A stretch of 64,000 nt of DNA from QHWT01 sp963755695 (lineage in GTDB: Bacteria > Acidobacteriota > Vicinamibacteria > Vicinamibacterales > 2-12-FULL-66-21), in the NCBI GenBank assembly GCA_963755695.1, contig CAVWLB010000001.1:682001-746000 (forward strand). The letters run 5' to 3'. A program made the position numbers and the translations under genes. The first letter of the stretch is position 1. Every line of letters begins with the position of its first letter. Under the pieces are notes generated by a model. It saw nothing but the letters and a program-made list of their open reading frames with translations. It was not told the origin of the DNA and did not search any database. Below, one piece after another: positions 39,029 through 54,869 of this stretch.

Positions 39029-39943
39029 TTACGGGATGCACTGAACGTCGACGAAGATCGTCAGCGGCTTGTTCGTCTTCGGGAAAATCACCGTCACCTG
39101 CTGCGGGCCGGGCTCAGGTTGACGGATGCCGTTGACATAGACGAAGCCCACGTTGCAGCCGGGCTGTGCCGGAATCACGATCTGGTGCGCGCCGTCCTCC
39201 GGTGCCTCCACGTGCGCCTCGTGGTTCACGTTCAGCGACGCGTCGAAATACGAAGACTTGTTGTTTGCTGCCCCGAGCGTGTCGGTCCACGTGATCTGCA
39301 GACCATCCAGATAGATCTCCTCGTCCGCGTAGTTGTTGCCGTTGACATCGAGGAAGAACCGCGTGTCGATCTCCTGCACGGCACTGGAGCGGACCTTGAA
39401 GTTGTCGGTCTTGCTGTCCGAGGGCACGAATCCGTGCACGTTGGAGCCCGGGCTGTAGCCGCAATCCACCACATTCAGCGAGCAGCGGTAGTTCGAGAGG
39501 AGCGTCGCCCACGCCTTGTAAACGCCTCCGTGGTTCGGCGTGTCGCTGTAGGGCATGAGCTGCACGGTCGTCGCGCCGTGATCGATGTCGAACCCCGTCA
39601 CGTGCTGACACCCGGTCGCGACGACGTTCGTGATGATTCCGGCACTGACGTCGAACAGCCGGCACTTGGCGGCATCGGTCGACAGCAGTCGCTTGCCGCT
39701 CGGATCGGTCACCTGAAACACATATCGACCATCATCGAGTCCCGCTGCGGTTTGCGGCGCGCCAGGTCCTGGACCGCCGTCCAAATACACCGCCTCCTTG
39801 CTTGGATAGTGGTTGAAGTTGACCTCACTGCCGTCGGCGACGGTCGTGAAGATGGCCCCGGACGGGGCGTGTGCCACCAGCGGTGCTGCGAGCGTAATGG
39901 CGCCAAGAGTACCCAGGAGCATGGCCCTGAGACGTACCTCCAT
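39029..39943 (-). CDS. Secreted protein of unknown function
   Basis: 304 residues from MEVRLRAMLLGTLGAITLAAPLVAHA (signal peptide). AGGAGG stands 7 bases before the start, which decides against longer upstream options. Mature part is beta-rich with four or five Cys and motifs such as VYLDGGPGPGAPQTAAGLDDGRYVFQVTDPSGK and FFLDVNGNNYADEEIYLDGLQITWTDTLG. The C-terminus (LTIFVDVQCIP) looks like an Ig-like strand set. Similar proteins occur in Acidobacteria as surface or matrix proteins without known role. It is downstream of the multiheme operon in the same direction but separated by a hairpin, so probably has its own promoter. Confidence 0.7.
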   Translation of the reverse strand: MEVRLRAMLLGTLGAITLAAPLVAHAPSGAIFTTVADGSEVNFNHYPSKEAVYLDGGPGPGAPQTAAGLDDGRYVFQVTDPSGKRLLSTDAAKCRLFDVSAGIITNVVATGCQHVTGFDIDHGATTVQLMPYSDTPNHGGVYKAWATLLSNYRCSLNVVDCGYSPGSNVHGFVPSDSKTDNFKVRSSAVQEIDTRFFLDVNGNNYADEEIYLDGLQITWTDTLGAANNKSSYFDASLNVNHEAHVEAPEDGAHQIVIPAQPGCNVGFVYVNGIRQPEPGPQQVTVIFPKTNKPLTIFVDVQCIP

Positions 39944-40108
39944 CTTTCGTCCTCCTGAAGACAACCGATTGAGATTTCGCGTGGGAAGGGGATTCCCGAA
40001 AGTGCAGGCGTTATGCCGGAGCGCTCGAGTACGCGCCGTCTGCTCTATCGCGTTTACCGCCTTGCAGTTGCGAGGATGCGACTGAGAGGGATGCGTCAGG
40101 GCCATCCG

Positions 40109-40135
40109 CCGCGGCCGCGACTATTGTGGCCGCGG
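40109..40135 (-). terminator. GC-rich hairpin after the LVIVD cytochrome gene
   Basis: CCGCGGCC pairs perfectly with GGCCGCGG around an 11-base loop, 8 bases beyond the stop at 40143. No T-run follows. Probable transcription end of the three-gene operon. Confidence 0.6.
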
Positions 40136-40142
40136 TCAGGGA

Positions 40143-43987
<3,845 letters not shown>

Positions 43988-43991
<4 letters not shown>

Positions 43992-46150
43992 ATGCGGTCC
44001 CGATTCCGATCCGTCAGAACTGCAGCCTCAGCGTTCACGAATACCGAGAACAGGTGGTCGCGCTCGTAGATGTCCTTGAGTCCCTGTCCCAGCACCATCC
44101 CCTGAGACGCCGCCGATGATGACGATGTTGTCGCTGAGCGGCGGACGGTACGAGGCGCCGCCGCCGTACTCGACGCCGACGTTCGGTCGCACCTTTTCCT
44201 GGAACAGCAGCGTTTCCAACGACTCCGTCTCAATGAAGCGGAGCAGCTCGTCGTGAGGAACCCGCGCAGCTTCGGCGTGAGCTCGACGTCGGCGGCGCCG
44301 TTGAGCGAGGAAGACGCCAGGGTTGACGAAGTTCGCCTGCCCCTCGTCCTTGTTCGTGCGCAGCGACGGCAGCAGGCTGAGCGGGGACTTGAGCCCGGTG
44401 CCGGTCTGCGCGAGGCGCAGACCCTGTCGGTTCCAGAGACTGAACGGCCCGCCGGCGAACGTCGGGATGTCGAGGATGGCGTCGAACCCGTGCCCCTTGC
44501 CGTCGTTCGGGTCCCCGTCGCCTGACGCGATAGAACGTCGTGCCCTTGAATCGCGCAGCCAGTCCTTGTCGAGCGACAGCTCGAGCGCGCGCCATCTGCG
44601 CGTTGATGTCGACGCGGCTGCCGCTGCGATCGGGTTGTGCGTCTTCGTGGCCGAGCGCCTGGTAGAACGCGTGGCTGACGTTCCATCGGCCGATGTGGCC
44701 GTTGCCCGCCCACGCCGAGGTAATAGGCGTGCACCTCGTTGGTTGCCGATGACGACCGATCGGGCGCAGGGCGCACGAGGAAGCCGTTGCGTGTCGTAGT
44801 GCAGCTCCCCCTCGTCGCGGTTCGCGTGGAAGCTGAATCGGCTGCGTGTAGCCGGGCGTCAGGAAATCCTGGATGTAGACGTTGCGCGATGTAGACCTGC
44901 TGCCGGCGGCGGTGCGGCTCGTTGAAGCCGCTGTTGGTGTCCTTCTCGAGCAGGTCGAAGAACGCCAGGTTGTATTCGATGCGGCTCGACTTCAGCGTGC
45001 CGAACAGCGCGCACGCCGGGCGCCTCGAGGACCGACATGAAGCCGCGGAAGTCGGAGCTGAACTCCTGGATGCCGGCGCGGACCGAAATGAAGTCGTAAT
45101 TCGGGCTGATGATCGAACAGCTTCTTCTCGACAAACGCCTCCTGAATCCGAGGTGGGTGATCGAGCCGGCGTGTCCTCGCGCGGACGTCGGCGTTGACGC
45201 CGTTGAACTCGGCGAGGTTGACGAAGTTCACGCTGAAGGCTGGCGCGACGCGGACGCGCCAGTCGACCGGCCGGAACGCCGTGTCGCCGCGGAACAGATC
45301 GAACGATGTGCGGAAGCGCGGTTACCGGCAGGTAGATGGCCGCCGCGGCCGAAGAACCGCTCGCTGCCCGGGCGCTCCGTGCTGACGCCGCTCGGCGCTG
45401 GCAGGTTGCGTCCTTCGAGCAGCGAGTCGCTGACGCCAGTGAACGCGAAGAACGTGCGCTTGCCGAGGACCGGGTAGTCCCCCTTCAGCCGGTTCTGATT
45501 GTAGGGATCCCACCAGCTGTCCGCTGACGTACGGATAATCGCCGCCGACGCCGTAGCGATCCCACTCGGGCAGCGGCAGGTTCCAGCGGTCAGGGACGGG
45601 AACGAACACCTTCTCGCCCGGCGGAAGCGGCGTCGCCTCCGCGTTGCGGATCTGTCCTGCGGCTGCGGAAGCCGTGCCGTAGGGCGTTGGCGGGCCCGGC
45701 TCGATCGGCCGCGCCGACAGGCGCCACTTCGCCGATGCGGGCGATCTTCAGGTCGACGCTCGCACAAGTCCGACGCCTCGAGGCGCAGTCCCCTCTGCGT
45801 CAGCGGCTGATAACCTTCGTGCGTCACGGTCAGCGATGTACTCGCCGCCGGGCAGATCGATGAAACCGGAACACGCCGTCGCCGTCGTGAGCGTTCGCGC
45901 GACCTCGCGGGTGCCGCTCTTCAGAACGACCTCGGCGCCAGGCACACCGCGGCCTCCCTGATCGGTCACCAGGCCCTGGATCGCAGAACGGCGCTGTTGT
46001 GGATTGGGAATCTGCAACGCGGTTTCGGTGCCAGGCGCGAGGCTGGTGCGGCTGATCCAGGGTTCAGAAGGCCGGATGCGCGCCAGTCAGAACGCCCACC
46101 AGACATCGTTGGCGCGCCGGTCAGCGCGGTCGCCATCACCAATGCGGAAA

Positions 46151-46154
<4 letters not shown>
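43988..46154 (-). CDS. Putative outer-membrane beta-barrel with N-terminal carboxypeptidase-regulatory-like domain (frame broken by insertions)
   Basis: About 710 residues. Signal-like N-terminus MISALVMATALTGAP, then a carboxypeptidase-regulatory-like beta-sandwich (residues about 55-140: AIQGLVTDQGGRGVPGAEVVLKSGTREVARTL, FRFIDLPGGEY). The rest is rich in alternating aromatic strands and Asn/Gly turns (YDFISVRAGIQEFSSDFRGF, IEYNLAFFDLLEKDTNSGFNEP, NVYIQDFLTPGYT, GNGHIGRWNVSHAFYQALGHED), the look of a porin-like barrel. Start and stop both overlap neighbours (ATGA). Translation in step with the multiheme cytochrome suggests a porin-cytochrome pair. It could instead be a TonB-independent receptor; no TonB box or plug is evident. 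Confidence 0.62.
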
Positions 46155-48869
<2,715 letters not shown>

Positions 48870-48967
48870 GTGGTCGGGTATTATCTGCGGGCCGCGAATG
48901 CGTCGCAATGCGATCGTGATCGCGGTCAGCGCGTCGATCAATCGTTTTGCGGGAAGGACATGAGGGG

Positions 48968-49777
48968 ATGCGGGTGCGTTTCTGGGGTGTGCGTGGCTCT
49001 GTACCCTGGGCCGTGCCCAACGCGATCGGTCACGGCTGCAACACGCCGTGCATTGAAATCCTCGACGAGCGCACCGGCGCAATTCTGATCCTCGATGCCG
49101 GCTCCGGGATTGTTGGTGTCAATCCGGCGGCAATGTCGCCGGTGCCGCGTCCCATCTCCCTGCTCCTGACGCACTATCACTGGGATCATCTGCAGGGTCT
49201 GCCGTTCTTTGCGACGCTCTATCAGCCCGGATGGGATTTGACGATTCACACCCCCGCGCTCGCGGCGCACGATCCGTCCTGGCTCGACACGATGTTCAAG
49301 TCGCCGTTCTTTCCGGTTCCCTACCAGCACCTGCCCAATCGTCCACGGGTGGAGCTGGTACGACCCGGTGAGCTCTCCATTCCGGACTTCGAGGTCACCG
49401 CGCTCGGCCTGAATCACCCGGGTGGCGCGCTGGCCTACCGCATCCGTGGTGTCACGGGAGACTTCGTCTACGCCACCGACCACGAGTTTGGCGATCCCGA
49501 CTACGACGAGCCGTTGGCGGCCTTTGCGCGAGGCGCTGCGGCGCTGGTCCTCGACGCGCACTTCACGCCACAGGAGTTGCCGCAGCATCGCGGCTGGGGA
49601 CACAGCGACTGGCGCCAGTGCTCGCAGTTCGCCGCCGCCAACGATATTGGCGGCTTGTGGCTGTTCCATCACAAGCCAGGGCGATCGGACGAAGAACTGG
49701 TCAGGATTCGAGCGGATGCCCGCCGCATCTTCGGGGCGACCGAAACGTCAAGTGAAGGGGACGCGTTGCAGCTTTGA
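48968..49777 (+). CDS. MBL-fold metallo-hydrolase
   Basis: 269 residues from MRVRFWGVRGSVPWAVPN, with GAGGGG before the ATG at 48968. The metal motif LLTHYHWDHLQGLPFF (about residue 68), then the His in LGLNHPGGALAYRI, Asp in LVLDAHFT and His in LWLFHHKPGRSD complete a binuclear site. The GVRGS/YHWDH combination is that of the cyclic-phosphodiesterase/RNase Z-like branch (PhnP or response-regulator-linked MBL proteins). Substrate unknown. It is divergent from the glycosidase gene, with 98 bases between starts. Confidence 0.85.
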   Translation: MRVRFWGVRGSVPWAVPNAIGHGCNTPCIEILDERTGAILILDAGSGIVGVNPAAMSPVPRPISLLLTHYHWDHLQGLPFFATLYQPGWDLTIHTPALAAHDPSWLDTMFKSPFFPVPYQHLPNRPRVELVRPGELSIPDFEVTALGLNHPGGALAYRIRGVTGDFVYATDHEFGDPDYDEPLAAFARGAAALVLDAHFTPQELPQHRGWGHSDWRQCSQFAAANDIGGLWLFHHKPGRSDEELVRIRADARRIFGATETSSEGDALQL

Positions 49778-49824
49778 CCTGCGTGTCGGCGTCAATGCTT
49801 GAACATCGTGCACTGACGCGAGGC

Positions 49825-51597
49825 TCATTGCTGGATTTCCGGATTCCGCGGCAGCTTCAAATACGGGAGCCGGACCGACCGTCCATGGCTGTCGACCATG
49901 AAACTGTTGTCGACGCGCAATTCGTTGGGTGGATGAAACCCTTCGCTTCCAAGCGCTGACACGTAGTCGTCCTGTTCGACGCCGTCGCCGCTGACGCCGA
50001 GGCCGCCGATCGGACGATCGCCGCGATACAGCGGGACACTGCCTGGAAACCACACGATCCCGCTCTGATTGAGATAGGCACGATTGGCGCCGCGCGATGG
50101 TCCCGGTCCCTCCGTGCACGGATTCTTCGTGTCGAAGACGTACAAGTCGAACCACGGTCCGGGCCGTGGATGATCGTCGCGCTCCTCGAGCTCTTCCTCC
50201 CGGTCGATGCCCGGAGGAAACAGCGGCTGCCCTGCGAAGCTGAGCGTGCGAGCGGTAACCGCCCATCCGTGTCCTGCCGGCGGATCCGGAGTCCACGTGT
50301 ACTGCTCGCGCGGGCTGGCCTGGGCGATGGTGCGCAGCACCTCGTATCCTTCGCGCGTGCTGAAGTAGAAGGCGTTGCGCGCCTTGGTCATTGCGACGTC
50401 GGACGAGAAGACGGTGCCGTCCGCCATCCGATACAGCGCCAGGATCGCGCCCGTCTCGTCGGAGATGCTGATCGTCATGCGCGCGGGCTGGTTGATCGGT
50501 AGTCGGATCATCGCGCGCGTGCGAAGGGCGACGTCGATGGATCGTTCGACGATCCGCCGAACCTCGTCGGCGGTGAGGCCGCCGGCGACGGTGCTGCCGC
50601 GCGGCCCGAGCAGATATCCTTCCGGCGCCTGGAGTCCGTCGCGCGGCTCCAGGAGAAATCGCCCGGTCGATACCTGACCTGGCGCGGATCCGGCGGGCCG
50701 CCCGCGAAGCGCACGCCTGATGCAAGGGATGTTCGTGCACGCGCCGAAAAAGGGCAGCCGGATTCCGTCAACGAACACCGCGCCCGGTCGGCCGAGGGGT
50801 TCCGAGAAGTCCATGCCGCGGCCGGCCCCAGCTGCCGCCAGCGTTGCCGCGTACTCCGCGAAGTCGGGGGGGACGCCCGTGACGCCCACGCCGCCGATGA
50901 CCTTGCCGCCGCGATAAATCGGAATGCCGCCGGGATTCACCGGTACCGTATTCGGATCGCTCTGACCGGTATCGAAGACATCTGCTTTTCCGGTGGTGAT
51001 GCCAATCGACGACAGCGTCTGGCCGGCATCGTCGAGCATCGGACCACCGCGGGCGCAGCCGCGCGTATCGGAGGGCTCGCAGGGAAGCGGAGCCCCGGCG
51101 GCGCCGTCACCGAAGACGCCGGCAATCGATTTCGGGCGGGGAAAGGGCGCGTTGAAGACCGCGTCGCCGAGTGGATCGACCTTGCAACCTCGATTGATGT
51201 TCTCGACGCCGTAGAGCGCGGCATTGGGCGTGTTCTGCACGCCCGGTGGATAGTGAATGCCGCTGATGAAGCGCACCGTGCGCGACGAGAGCGGCGCCTG
51301 ATCGTTGGCGAACATCGCCCCGGCGCGGGCCAGCGTCACGGCGACATCGGGACTTCGCTCATCTGTCTGCAGGCGTGTGTACACGCCGAGGATATTGCCG
51401 GTGCGATCGACGACCGCCGCCGCCAGCGTCTCGTTGCCGAGCGCCGTGGCCGCCACTGTCAACACCGCCCGAACATCGTCGGCCGTCAGGATCTGTGCGG
51501 GCCCGCCGGCACGATCCGGTGGCGTGTTCTGGGATTTCAACGAGACCGGGATGGTAACGAGGAGAACGATGCAGACGAGCCGTGGCAACACACGCAC
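49825..51597 (-). CDS. Secreted protein with two GlcG/HbpS-type heme-binding domains
   Basis: 590 residues, intact. Signal peptide MRVLPRLVCIVLLVTIPVSLKSQ. Two tandem GlcG/HbpS-like domains, about 35-280 and 340-575, share LTADDVR, VVDRTGNILGVY versus SDETGAILALYRMADGTVFSSDVAMTKARNAFYFS, and the closing GGIPIYRGGKVIGGVGVTG versus VPLYRGDRPIGGLGVSGDG. Single-domain relatives bind heme or small ligands; the doubled, secreted form is common in Acidobacteria and Gammaproteobacteria, function not known. With so many multiheme proteins nearby, extracytoplasmic heme handling is an attractive but unproven idea. Six Cys suggest disulfides. Confidence 0.82.
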   Translation of the reverse strand: MRVLPRLVCIVLLVTIPVSLKSQNTPPDRAGGPAQILTADDVRAVLTVAATALGNETLAAAVVDRTGNILGVYTRLQTDERSPDVAVTLARAGAMFANDQAPLSSRTVRFISGIHYPPGVQNTPNAALYGVENINRGCKVDPLGDAVFNAPFPRPKSIAGVFGDGAAGAPLPCEPSDTRGCARGGPMLDDAGQTLSSIGITTGKADVFDTGQSDPNTVPVNPGGIPIYRGGKVIGGVGVTGVPPDFAEYAATLAAAGAGRGMDFSEPLGRPGAVFVDGIRLPFFGACTNIPCIRRALRGRPAGSAPGQVSTGRFLLEPRDGLQAPEGYLLGPRGSTVAGGLTADEVRRIVERSIDVALRTRAMIRLPINQPARMTISISDETGAILALYRMADGTVFSSDVAMTKARNAFYFSTREGYEVLRTIAQASPREQYTWTPDPPAGHGWAVTARTLSFAGQPLFPPGIDREEELEERDDHPRPGPWFDLYVFDTKNPCTEGPGPSRGANRAYLNQSGIVWFPGSVPLYRGDRPIGGLGVSGDGVEQDDYVSALGSEGFHPPNELRVDNSFMVDSHGRSVRLPYLKLPRNPEIQQ

Positions 51598-51610
51598 GCG
51601 GCGACGTTAT

Positions 51611-51930
51611 ACCACGGAGACGGCCACGAAGGGTTGGTCAAAGCCACTGAAGAACACGGCCACAGCACAGCACGGCCACGGCACAACAAAGCCCCAAGCA
51701 CAACGCGGCCACAGAAAAACACAGAAGAACACAGAAGAACACAGAAAAGGCCACTCTAAGAAACACAGCACACAGAAAGCCACCAAAAAACTCTCAACAG
51801 ATCCGGAAACACGAACACCGTCCTCTCGTGCGCTTTTCTGTGTTTCTGTGTTTTTCTGTGTTTTTCTGTGGCCGTCTGTGGCCGTTTCTGTGGCTGTCTC
51901 AGTGGCTGTTTCTCAGTGGCCTTGAGCGCC
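51611..51930. repeat. Long inverted array of CACAGAA-type repeats
   Basis: Left arm of GGCCACGG, CACAGAAGAA and CACAGAAA units (51611-51775), centre of about 55 bases (to CCTCTCGTGCG), right arm of TTCTGTGTTT and CTGTGGCC units (51836-51922). At 320 bp it is the longest array and fills the whole spacer. Confidence 0.8.
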
Positions 51931-51939
51931 TGGCTGTGG

Positions 51940-52917
51940 CTACCGTGGACCGAATCCGTCGCGATAGCCGACACGGAAGCCCGCACGATATCCGGCCTGA
52001 TAATCCTCGTACCGGCCCATACGCGGCTCGTAACCGGAATCGGCGTTCAGCAGCTCGCGCTGTCCTTCGAGATCCCAGTGCCGCGGCTTGTCTTCCTTGC
52101 CGGCCTGGATCCCTTCCTGGCGTCCCCGCTCGTATCCCGCGCGATAGACCGCGGGCTGTCGCGCCAGGTCGGTGGCCGGCGCGGTCTCGAACTCACGCCG
52201 TGACAAGCGTCCGTCGTGGTCGGTGTCGAGTCGGTCGAACGCGGCCTGATTCCAGTGCCATTCGTTGCGCGAGATGGCATCGTCGCTGTTGATGTCGACG
52301 CTGCGGAACTCGTCGCCGACGGTGCTCCCCTGGCCCATCGCCTCGGCGCGGGTCAGCACGCCATCGCCGTTCGCATCGAGGGCGCGAAAGACCGCAGCGC
52401 TTCCGTGCCATTCGTCGCGCGTCAGACGACCGTCCCGATTGGTGTCGAGATCGAAGAAGCGGTCCTCGCGATCTTCGTCGTCGGTGTCGCCGAGGAATTC
52501 GGCACGGCTGATCGAGCCGTCGCGATTGCGATCGATGCGACCGAACAGTTCCGGATCGCCGTGCCACTCGTTGGCGCTGAGACGGCCGTTGCCATCGTGA
52601 TCGAGACTGTGGAAGCGCGCTTCGGTCCAATCATCCTCGCGGACGATCGAGTCTTCCACATCGCGGTCGTCCCATCGGGACTCGCGGCTCGCGCCCGGAC
52701 GTACTTCGTCTCCCGACAGTTTGCCGTCGCCGTTCCAGTCGTGGTTACGAAACGACCGGTCGTTCCCTCGCCACTCCTCGCGACTGATCACGCCGTCGCC
52801 GTTGCTGTCCATGCTCTGGAAACGCATGCCGCCGTTGCCACGGCCTCCATCCTGCGCCCCGACGATCGGCGCAACGCTGAGGCAGAGCCCAACGAAAAGC
52901 AGCCTCGTCGATTTCAT
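51940..52917 (-). CDS. Secreted calcium-binding protein with eight EF-hands
   Basis: 325 residues from MKSTRLLFVGLCLSVAPIVGA (signal peptide). Eight EF-hand loops are readable: DSNGDGVISREE, DWNGDGKLSGDE, DHDGNGRLSANE, DRNRDGSISRAE, DTNRDGRLTRDE, DANGDGVLTRAE, DINSDDAISRNE, DTDHDGRLSRRE. Each has Asp at loop positions 1, 3 or 5 and Glu at 12; the seventh (INSDDA) is the weakest. The C-terminal 70 residues have YRAGYERGRQEG, YQAGYRAGFRVGYRDG repeats of unknown role. It starts 40 bases after the caspase-like gene in the same direction, so the two are probably one transcript. Confidence 0.88.
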   Translation of the reverse strand: MKSTRLLFVGLCLSVAPIVGAQDGGRGNGGMRFQSMDSNGDGVISREEWRGNDRSFRNHDWNGDGKLSGDEVRPGASRESRWDDRDVEDSIVREDDWTEARFHSLDHDGNGRLSANEWHGDPELFGRIDRNRDGSISRAEFLGDTDDEDREDRFFDLDTNRDGRLTRDEWHGSAAVFRALDANGDGVLTRAEAMGQGSTVGDEFRSVDINSDDAISRNEWHWNQAAFDRLDTDHDGRLSRREFETAPATDLARQPAVYRAGYERGRQEGIQAGKEDKPRHWDLEGQRELLNADSGYEPRMGRYEDYQAGYRAGFRVGYRDGFGPR

Positions 52918-52956
52918 CGCTCCCTCCAGCCACTGAAGGAGCAATCGCCGTACCGG

Positions 52957-53610
52957 TCAGTCAAACGGAAGAGATGTCTGCGTGAGGATGGGGATGCGCA
53001 GACGGGAAGTGCCATTGGTGCTGAACAACGGTTCCTGGCCGACCCGGCTGACGGCTTCGTCCGCCGTGCGATTGAAGACGTCGAGCAGGTCCAACGACCG
53101 CGTGCCTGGACGTCGTGGCCGGCGTAACTGACGAAGCAGTGCCCCGGTGAAGAACCCGTGGACGCTGTTTTCGCGCGCCCGGCCGTCGGCCGCACACGAG
53201 GCGAGCGCGACGGGGCGGTTCGCGACCGGCAGCGCGGCAAGCGCCGCGTCGAGTTTTCGCATGCGATCGTCGGCGTGACAGGTGTCGACGATCAGCACGC
53301 GCAGCCGCGCGGCGACTGATTCGGCCAGTGCCTCGACGATCGGATCGATGGCGAACAGGTGCCCGCTCCAATAGATCATCAGCAGATTCAAATCGGCGAG
53401 CGATCCGCACTGCGACAGGTGGGTGTCAATGGCAGCCGGCGTCGCCTGCGCGCCGGTGAGGCAGCGGTTGCGCTCGGCGCGCCAGTAGCCAAGCTGCGCG
53501 AAGGTCCACGACACGCCGAATGCGTCGCGCTCCGCCGAGCGCACGGTGGCGCCGTTCGATTCACGGTTCACGCCGATCGACAGCAGGTGATAGCGGAACT
53601 CGCGCGCCAT
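52957..53610 (-). CDS. Caspase-fold (C14 / metacaspase-like) protease
   Basis: 217 residues from MAREFRYHLLSIGVNRES. Fold signature: first strand HLLSIGVN, the catalytic His84 in LLMIYWSGHLF and catalytic Cys111 in VLIVDTCHAD, with the acidic D109. C-terminal to that come VALASCAADGRARE (third strand region) and HGFFTGALLRQL. It has no signal peptide or accessory domain, so it is a minimal cytoplasmic caspase-like enzyme. Specificity unknown; the Asp next to Cys fits the basic-residue preference of metacaspases. It is the first gene of a pair with the EF-hand protein. A longer start at 53667 is possible but adds an unlikely basic leader. Confidence 0.82.
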   Translation of the reverse strand: MAREFRYHLLSIGVNRESNGATVRSAERDAFGVSWTFAQLGYWRAERNRCLTGAQATPAAIDTHLSQCGSLADLNLLMIYWSGHLFAIDPIVEALAESVAARLRVLIVDTCHADDRMRKLDAALAALPVANRPVALASCAADGRARENSVHGFFTGALLRQLRRPRRPGTRSLDLLDVFNRTADEAVSRVGQEPLFSTNGTSRLRIPILTQTSLPFD

Positions 53611-53867
53611 CTGTGGCTGCTCTCTCTTTCGGCTGCAACCGCGTCTCCCTTTACCGGTCTGATTCAACTTGTCGCATCCATTCCCGCGCCGCCGTCCCTT
53701 TCAACTTCGTCAGAGGGCGAACAAACATGTGCCGTCCCCGCGACCGGCGAGCGTCGTAATCAGCAACTTACGGCTGGTACGATCGGTGAAATGCAGCGAG
53801 CGTGCCCGTACGCCCAATCGGAAGACGGTTGAGCGAGAACCGAGGACGGAATATTCCGCGGCCTGCC

Positions 53868-54848
53868 ATGATTGCCGCATTGTTCATCCTCGGTGGCGCG
53901 GTGCTCCTTGGCGCGCCGGAGCTGTCGGGTTCGCTCGTTGGGCGTCAGGTCTTTCCACCGACCAACTGGTGGAACCTCGATGTCAGCCACGCACCGCTCG
54001 ATCCCGCGTCGGCCTCGTTCCTCAGCTTCATCGGCCGCACCCGTCAGGTGCATCCCGACTTCGGTCCGCCGCCGTACGGCATTCCCTACGTGGTCGTCAC
54101 CGCCGATCAGCCGCTGGTCATCCCGACGTGGACCGCATATGGTGATGAGAGCGACTCGGGTGCGCCGGGGCGGCCTCCGGGATATCCGATCCCGCCAGAA
54201 GCACGGACGACGGCCAATTACATCGAGGGGGGAGTGATCGGCGGCGGCACGAGTGGCGATCGCCACATGCTGATCGTCGACGAGGACAACTGGCTGCTCT
54301 ACGAGACTGGCGCGACACGCTGGAATGCCGTGGCGAATCGATGGGAAGCCAACTGCGGGGCGGTCTTCGATCTCAATCGCAGCGATCGCCGCCCCGAGAC
54401 CTGGACGTCTGCGGACGCAGCCGGGCTCGCGATCTTTCCGGGCCTGGTTCGTTACGACGAAGCATTCGGGACCGGAGAGATTACCCACGCCTTCCGCGTA
54501 ACCGTCCGAGCGACGAATGGCTACGTGTGGCCTGCGTCACACCGCGCCGGCGACACAGCCGGCGCGCTGCCGATGGGTGCGCGGCTTCGGCTGAAGTCGA
54601 CGAAGAACCTCTCGGCTTACACCCCGGAAGTGCAGCGTATCTTTCGCGCCCTGCAGCGCTACGGGCTCATCGTCGCCGACAACGGGTCGGACATGTACAT
54701 CAGCGGCACGATGGATCCGCGCTGGAACAACGATGTCCTCAATCCCGCGTTTCACGGCTTGACCGCGGATGATTTCGAGGTTGTTCAGCTCGGGTGGCGT
54801 GGCGGCTCGCCGCCGCGCGCACCGCTCAATTTGCGCATCATCAGATGA
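53868..54848 (+). CDS. Secreted protein of unknown function
   Basis: 326 residues from MIAALFILGGAVLLGAPELSG (signal peptide or anchor). Mature region motifs: RQVFPPTNWWNLDVSHAPLD, RTRQVHPDFGPPPYGIPYVVV, GDRHMLIVDEDNWLLYETGA, AAGLAIFPGLVRYDEAFGTGEITHAFRVTV, YVWPASHRAG and GLIVADNGSDMYISGTMDPRW. Homologues of this type are widespread secreted proteins without a named family in my knowledge; the conserved His/Asp/Trp clusters suggest an enzyme, perhaps on polysaccharide. Only one Cys. The next gene starts 22 bases after the stop. Confidence 0.7.
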   Translation: MIAALFILGGAVLLGAPELSGSLVGRQVFPPTNWWNLDVSHAPLDPASASFLSFIGRTRQVHPDFGPPPYGIPYVVVTADQPLVIPTWTAYGDESDSGAPGRPPGYPIPPEARTTANYIEGGVIGGGTSGDRHMLIVDEDNWLLYETGATRWNAVANRWEANCGAVFDLNRSDRRPETWTSADAAGLAIFPGLVRYDEAFGTGEITHAFRVTVRATNGYVWPASHRAGDTAGALPMGARLRLKSTKNLSAYTPEVQRIFRALQRYGLIVADNGSDMYISGTMDPRWNNDVLNPAFHGLTADDFEVVQLGWRGGSPPRAPLNLRIIR

Positions 54849-54869
54849 CGTTGGCGCGATAATCATCCG

